Positions 61,601 to 64,000 of a stretch of DNA of 64,000 nucleotides are shown here, piece after piece (position 1 is the first letter of the stretch; each line of letters begins with the position of its first letter). The notes under the pieces are model-generated. The model was not told where the DNA came from, did not search any database, and saw only the letters and a list, made by a program, of their open reading frames with translations. The position numbers and the translations under genes are program-made. This stretch comes from Cinclus cinclus. Its lineage: Eukaryota; Chordata; Aves; Passeriformes; Cinclidae. Location of the stretch: assembly GCF_963662255.1 (NCBI RefSeq), contig NC_085052.1, forward strand, positions 4,136,807 through 4,200,806. Reading direction: 5' to 3'.

Positions 61601-64000
61601 AGACGGTGCCGCGGCCCCCAGAGTGGGAAATCTCCACGCGACCCTCGCAGCGGTTGCTGCCGTTCACCAGGCTGATGGTGGCATCTGCCAAACAAGGAGG
61701 TATGGAAACCTTGGCAAGAGGCTGCAGCACAAAGGCAATTTCTCTTCCCATGGCCTTGCCATTGCTCTACGACTTTCAGGCCAACAGGACTCCCAGCCAT
61801 GGCTGGGTTAAACTGCTTCTGCGGCTCCCGCTCTGCCATGGAGGAAACCAACCCCCAAATCCTGAAGCACTAAAGCTTCCCGCAGAAAGCGGCAGGCAGA
61901 ACACCCAGGAGAAACTGAGACTCACCTGGAGGAACGCTGAGAATGGGACTGGGTGTAGTTGTGCCTGTGATTGCGGCAGCTGTAGGGGAGGAAAGGAAAG
62001 AGGCAGGTGAGGCCTGTTGGACGAAGGTCCGCGACTGGCTTTCTGCCTGTGCCGGGACGGTTGCTGCCACCTTGGCACATGGGCAACGGAAAACCTGGGG
62101 CCGTCAGCAGAACGGGCTCTCTTGGTGGCATCAACCAAAATTATCAACCTACACTCATCCCAAACACAGAAGGAATTCCTGCCAACAGGGGACTCTTTGG
62201 GAAAGAGTGCCAGCATAGAGGCAGTCAAATGAGTAGTACCTGAGCACACAACACCAGCATCTTCACTGTGCCGGCAGTTGTGGACGCCCCAGCCATTGTG
62301 GCCGCACTGGAAGAGGGACGACTCCCAGCCTGCACAGCTGACATCGTCCAGGTAGATGCTGCCACTGCCTTGTCCAAAGGAGGCGCTTGATGTTGCAGCA
62401 ACAGCGGAGCCACATCCCAGCTGCCTGCACAGCACCTGGGCATCGCTCAGGTCCCAGCCGTCGTCACAGACGGTGCCGCGGCCCCCAGAGTGGGAAATCT
62501 CCACGCGACCCTCGCAGCGGTTGCTGCCGTTCACCAGGCTGATGGTGGCATCTGCCAAACAAGGAGGTATGGAAACCTTGGCAAGAGGCTGCAGCACAAA
62601 GGCAATTTCTCTTCCCATGGCCTTGCCATTGCTCTACGACTTTCAGGCCAACAGGACTCCCAGCCATGGCTGGGTTAAACTGCTTCTGCGGCTCCCGCTC
62701 TGCCATGGAGGAAACCAACCCCCAAATCCTGAAGCACTAAAGCTTCCCGCAGAAAGCGGCAGGCAGAACACCCAGGAGAAACTGAGACTCACCTGGAGGA
62801 ACGCTGAGAATGGGACTGGGTGTAGTTGTGCCTGTGATTGCGGCAGCTGTAGGGGAGGAAAGGAAAGAGGCAGGTGAGGCCTGTTGGACGAAGGTCCGCG
62901 ACTGGCTTTCTGCCTGTGCCGGGACGGTTGCTGCCACCTTGGCACATGGGCAACGGAAAACCTGGGGCCGTCAGCAGAACGGGCTCTCTTGGTGGCATCA
63001 ACCAAAATTATCAACCTACACTCATCCCAAACACAGAAGGAATTCCTGCCAACAGGGGACTCTTTGGGAAAGAGTGCCAGCATAGAGGCAGTCAAATGAG
63101 TAGTACCTGAGCACACAACACCAGCATCTTCACTGTGCCGGCAGTTGTGGACGCCCCAGCCATTGTGGCCGCACTGGAAGAGGGACGACTCCCAGCCTGC
63201 ACAGCTGACATCGTCCAGGTAGATGCTGCCACTGCCTTGTCCAAAGGAGGCGCTTGATGTTGCAGCAACAGCGGAGCCACATCCCAGCTGCCTGCACAGC
63301 ACCCGGGCATCGCTCAGGTCCCAGCCGTCGTCACAGACGGTGCCGCGGCCCCCAGAGTAGGAAATCTCCACGCGACCCTCGCAGCGGTTGCTGCCGTTCA
63401 CCAGGCTGATGGTGGCATCTGCCAAACAAGGAGGTATGGAAACCTTGGCAAGAGGCTGCAGCACAAAGGCAATTTCTCTTCCCATGGCCTTGCCATTGCT
63501 CTACGACTTTCAGGCCAACAGGACTCCCAGCCATGGCTGGGTTAAACTGCTTCTGCGGCTCCCGCTCTGCCATGGAGGAAACCAACCCCCAAATCCTGAA
63601 GCACTAAAGCTTCCCGCAGAAAGCGGCAGGCAGAACACCCAGGAGAAACTGAGACTCACCTGGAGGAACGCTGAGAATGGGACTGGGTGTAGTTGTGCCT
63701 GTGATTGCGGCAGCTGTAGGGGAGGAAAGGAAAGAGGCAGGTGAGGCCTGTTGGACGAAGGTCCGCGACTGGCTTTCTGCCTGTGCCGGGACGGTTGCTG
63801 CCACCTTGGCACATGGGCAACGGAAAACCTGGGGCCGTCAGCAGAACGGGCTCTCTTGGTGGCATCAACCAAAATTATCAACCTACACTCATCCCAAACA
63901 CAGAAGGAATTCCTGCCAACAGGGGACTCTTTGGGAAAGAGTGCCAGCATAGAGGCAGTCAAATGAGTAGTACCTGAGCACACAACACCAGCATCTTCAC
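52436..64000 (-). CDS. DMBT1: DMBT1-like SRCR-array, CUB, ZP, transmembrane protein (second paralogue, 5' end outside the window)
   Basis: From the right edge, units of [SRCR exon 312 bp + linker exon 54 bp] repeat: SRCR exons at 57905-58216 and then every 867 bp up to 63107-63418, with a partial one at 63974-64000; linkers at 57591-57644 and every 867 bp up to 63660-63713. Then CUB (56470-56617, 56052-56260), ZP (55158-55330, 54373-54761, 53233-53504) and the anchor exon 52436-52608. All junctions keep frame. The anchor exon has one hydrophobic helix ([19 protein letters not shown]) and a short basic tail ending YQKL-stop, a YxxPhi-type sorting signal. RFKR in the ZP-C exon is a probable processing site, so both an anchored precursor and a shed ZP polymer are expected. 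The CUB is more diverged than that of the first paralogue but keeps four cysteines and EIYDGP. The signal peptide and total SRCR number lie outside the window. Confidence 0.85.
53233..55330 (-). CDS. ZP module (three exons) of the second DMBT1-like gene
   Basis: Exons 55158-55330, 54373-54761 and 53233-53504. ZP-N has [12 protein letters not shown] and DCGT. The middle exon has [13 protein letters not shown] and [11 protein letters not shown] has [19 protein letters not shown], the RFKR processing site and VVIGPVQL, ending with the donor ACACTG-GTAAGT. The acceptor of the middle exon (TCAAAAAAG) is pyrimidine-poor and may be weak. Confidence 0.88.
55568..55720 (+). mobile_element. Degraded CR1-like fragment
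   Basis: CTAGACCAGTTCTTAATGGA and AAGTCCCTTCTAACCAACAT followed by TTTATGACTCTATGA resemble an old CR1 3' end. Weak. Confidence 0.4.
56052..56617 (-). CDS. CUB domain (two exons) of the second DMBT1-like gene
   Basis: Exon 56470-56617 ([16 protein letters not shown]...DCLWQIHV) and exon 56052-56260 ([14 protein letters not shown]...LLRRICSS, ending ADQNT). Four cysteines are kept. The SPNYP signature is altered to SPSLN, so this CUB is evolving faster than that of the first paralogue. Confidence 0.85.
57905..58216 (-). CDS. SRCR exon, array copy 1 (most C-terminal)
   Basis: 312-bp phase 1-1 exon. Eight cysteines: [37 protein letters not shown] and VVCSG. It reads [10 protein letters not shown] where bacteria-binding DMBT1 repeats have VEVLxxxxW, so the Trp is missing. 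Confidence 0.92.
58772..59083 (-). CDS. SRCR exon, array copy 2
   Basis: As copy 1, but with CDDSWDL instead of CDDGWDL. Confidence 0.92.
59639..59950 (-). CDS. SRCR exon, array copy 3
   Basis: Coding sequence as copy 1. The only change noticed is in the downstream intron (GTACTGCTC instead of GTACTACTC). Confidence 0.92.
60506..60817 (-). CDS. SRCR exon, array copy 4
   Basis: Appears identical to copy 1. Confidence 0.92.
61373..61684 (-). CDS. SRCR exon, array copy 5
   Basis: Appears identical to copy 1. Confidence 0.92.
62240..62551 (-). CDS. SRCR exon, array copy 6
   Basis: Appears identical to copy 1. Confidence 0.92.
63107..63418 (-). CDS. SRCR exon, array copy 7
   Basis: The most diverged complete copy: VEISYSGG (His to Tyr) and DARVLCRQ (Gln to Arg). 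Confidence 0.92.
63974..64000 (-). CDS. SRCR exon, array copy 8, cut by the window edge
   Basis: Only the last 27 bases of the exon (EDAGVVCS) and its donor are inside the window. The array therefore continues to the right. Confidence 0.85.

Larger units (their letters stand above)
57520..64000 (-). repeat. 867-bp tandem array of SRCR plus linker exon units (about 7.5 copies, continuing past the window)
   Basis: The unit repeats exactly every 867 bp from about 57580 (start coordinates 58308, 59175, 60042, 60909, 61776, 62643, 63510). The copies differ at only a handful of positions: Gly to Ser in the second SRCR (59000-59050), one change beside the 59639 exon, and Gln to Arg and His to Tyr in the 63107 copy. 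Introns are as conserved as exons, which indicates very recent expansion or ongoing homogenisation. The outer left flank (57500-57580) is a diverged version of the same unit edge. Confidence 0.97.

Noticed and set aside
58021..63744. Repeated 173-codon plus-strand frames across the array
   Set aside because: They are antisense to the SRCR exons, repeat with the 867-bp period and have no domain; the minus-strand SRCR reading explains the sequence.
57520..64000. Could the regular repeats be a CRISPR array or satellite?
   Set aside because: The unit is 867 bp with exons in frame and splice sites, in a vertebrate genome; it is a coding domain array.

Overview
The window looks like avian nuclear DNA, probably from a songbird. 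Genes are split into short exons with GT-AG introns, and there are several CR1 LINE fragments, one with the typical bird CR1 3' end. The gene order PAAT (C10orf88) - CUZD1 - DMBT1-like matches the conserved neighbourhood of human 10q26. Apart from the PAAT 3' end, every gene lies on the minus strand and belongs to the secreted or membrane SRCR/CUB/ZP family.

Layout, left to right. (1) 1-1302, plus strand: the last two coding exons of PAAT. (2) 2862-11185, minus: a full-length CUZD1 locus (signal peptide, two CUB domains, ZP domain, transmembrane tail). It carries three nonsense codons, two single-base frameshifts and a damaged splice donor, so I call it a pseudogene. (3) 13336-23766, minus: an apparently undescribed gene with a signal peptide, a Trp-rich amphipathic exon, one SRCR domain and a mucin-like tail built from a dozen or more very short exons, all in phase 1. 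(4) 23811-34248: mostly empty, with CR1 pieces, one dead SRCR exon and a dead transmembrane exon. (5) 34249-48325, minus: a complete DMBT1-like gene with signal peptide, five SRCR domains, Thr/Ser-rich linkers, CUB and ZP. My 20 exons join without a frame break to 3918 coding bases (1305 residues). Its ZP exon has lost the splice donor to the membrane anchor, so the product should be secreted. (6) 52436 to beyond 64000, minus: a second DMBT1-like gene whose SRCR part is a near-perfect 867-bp tandem array (seven complete SRCR exons plus part of an eighth), followed by CUB, ZP and an intact transmembrane exon.

The window is therefore an evolving cluster of mucosal pattern-recognition and ZP-polymer proteins. 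Nearly all linker and SRCR exons are phase 1-1, so units can be duplicated or lost without breaking frame. The array, a gene-conversion patch, duplicated mini-exons, fossil exons, anchor loss and a dead CUZD1 show that process at several stages. All three visible first exons lie about 40 nt downstream of a TATA box and encode short signal peptides, which suggests a shared promoter design. Exon boundaries were inferred by eye from splice consensus, phase and homology; no search was run.
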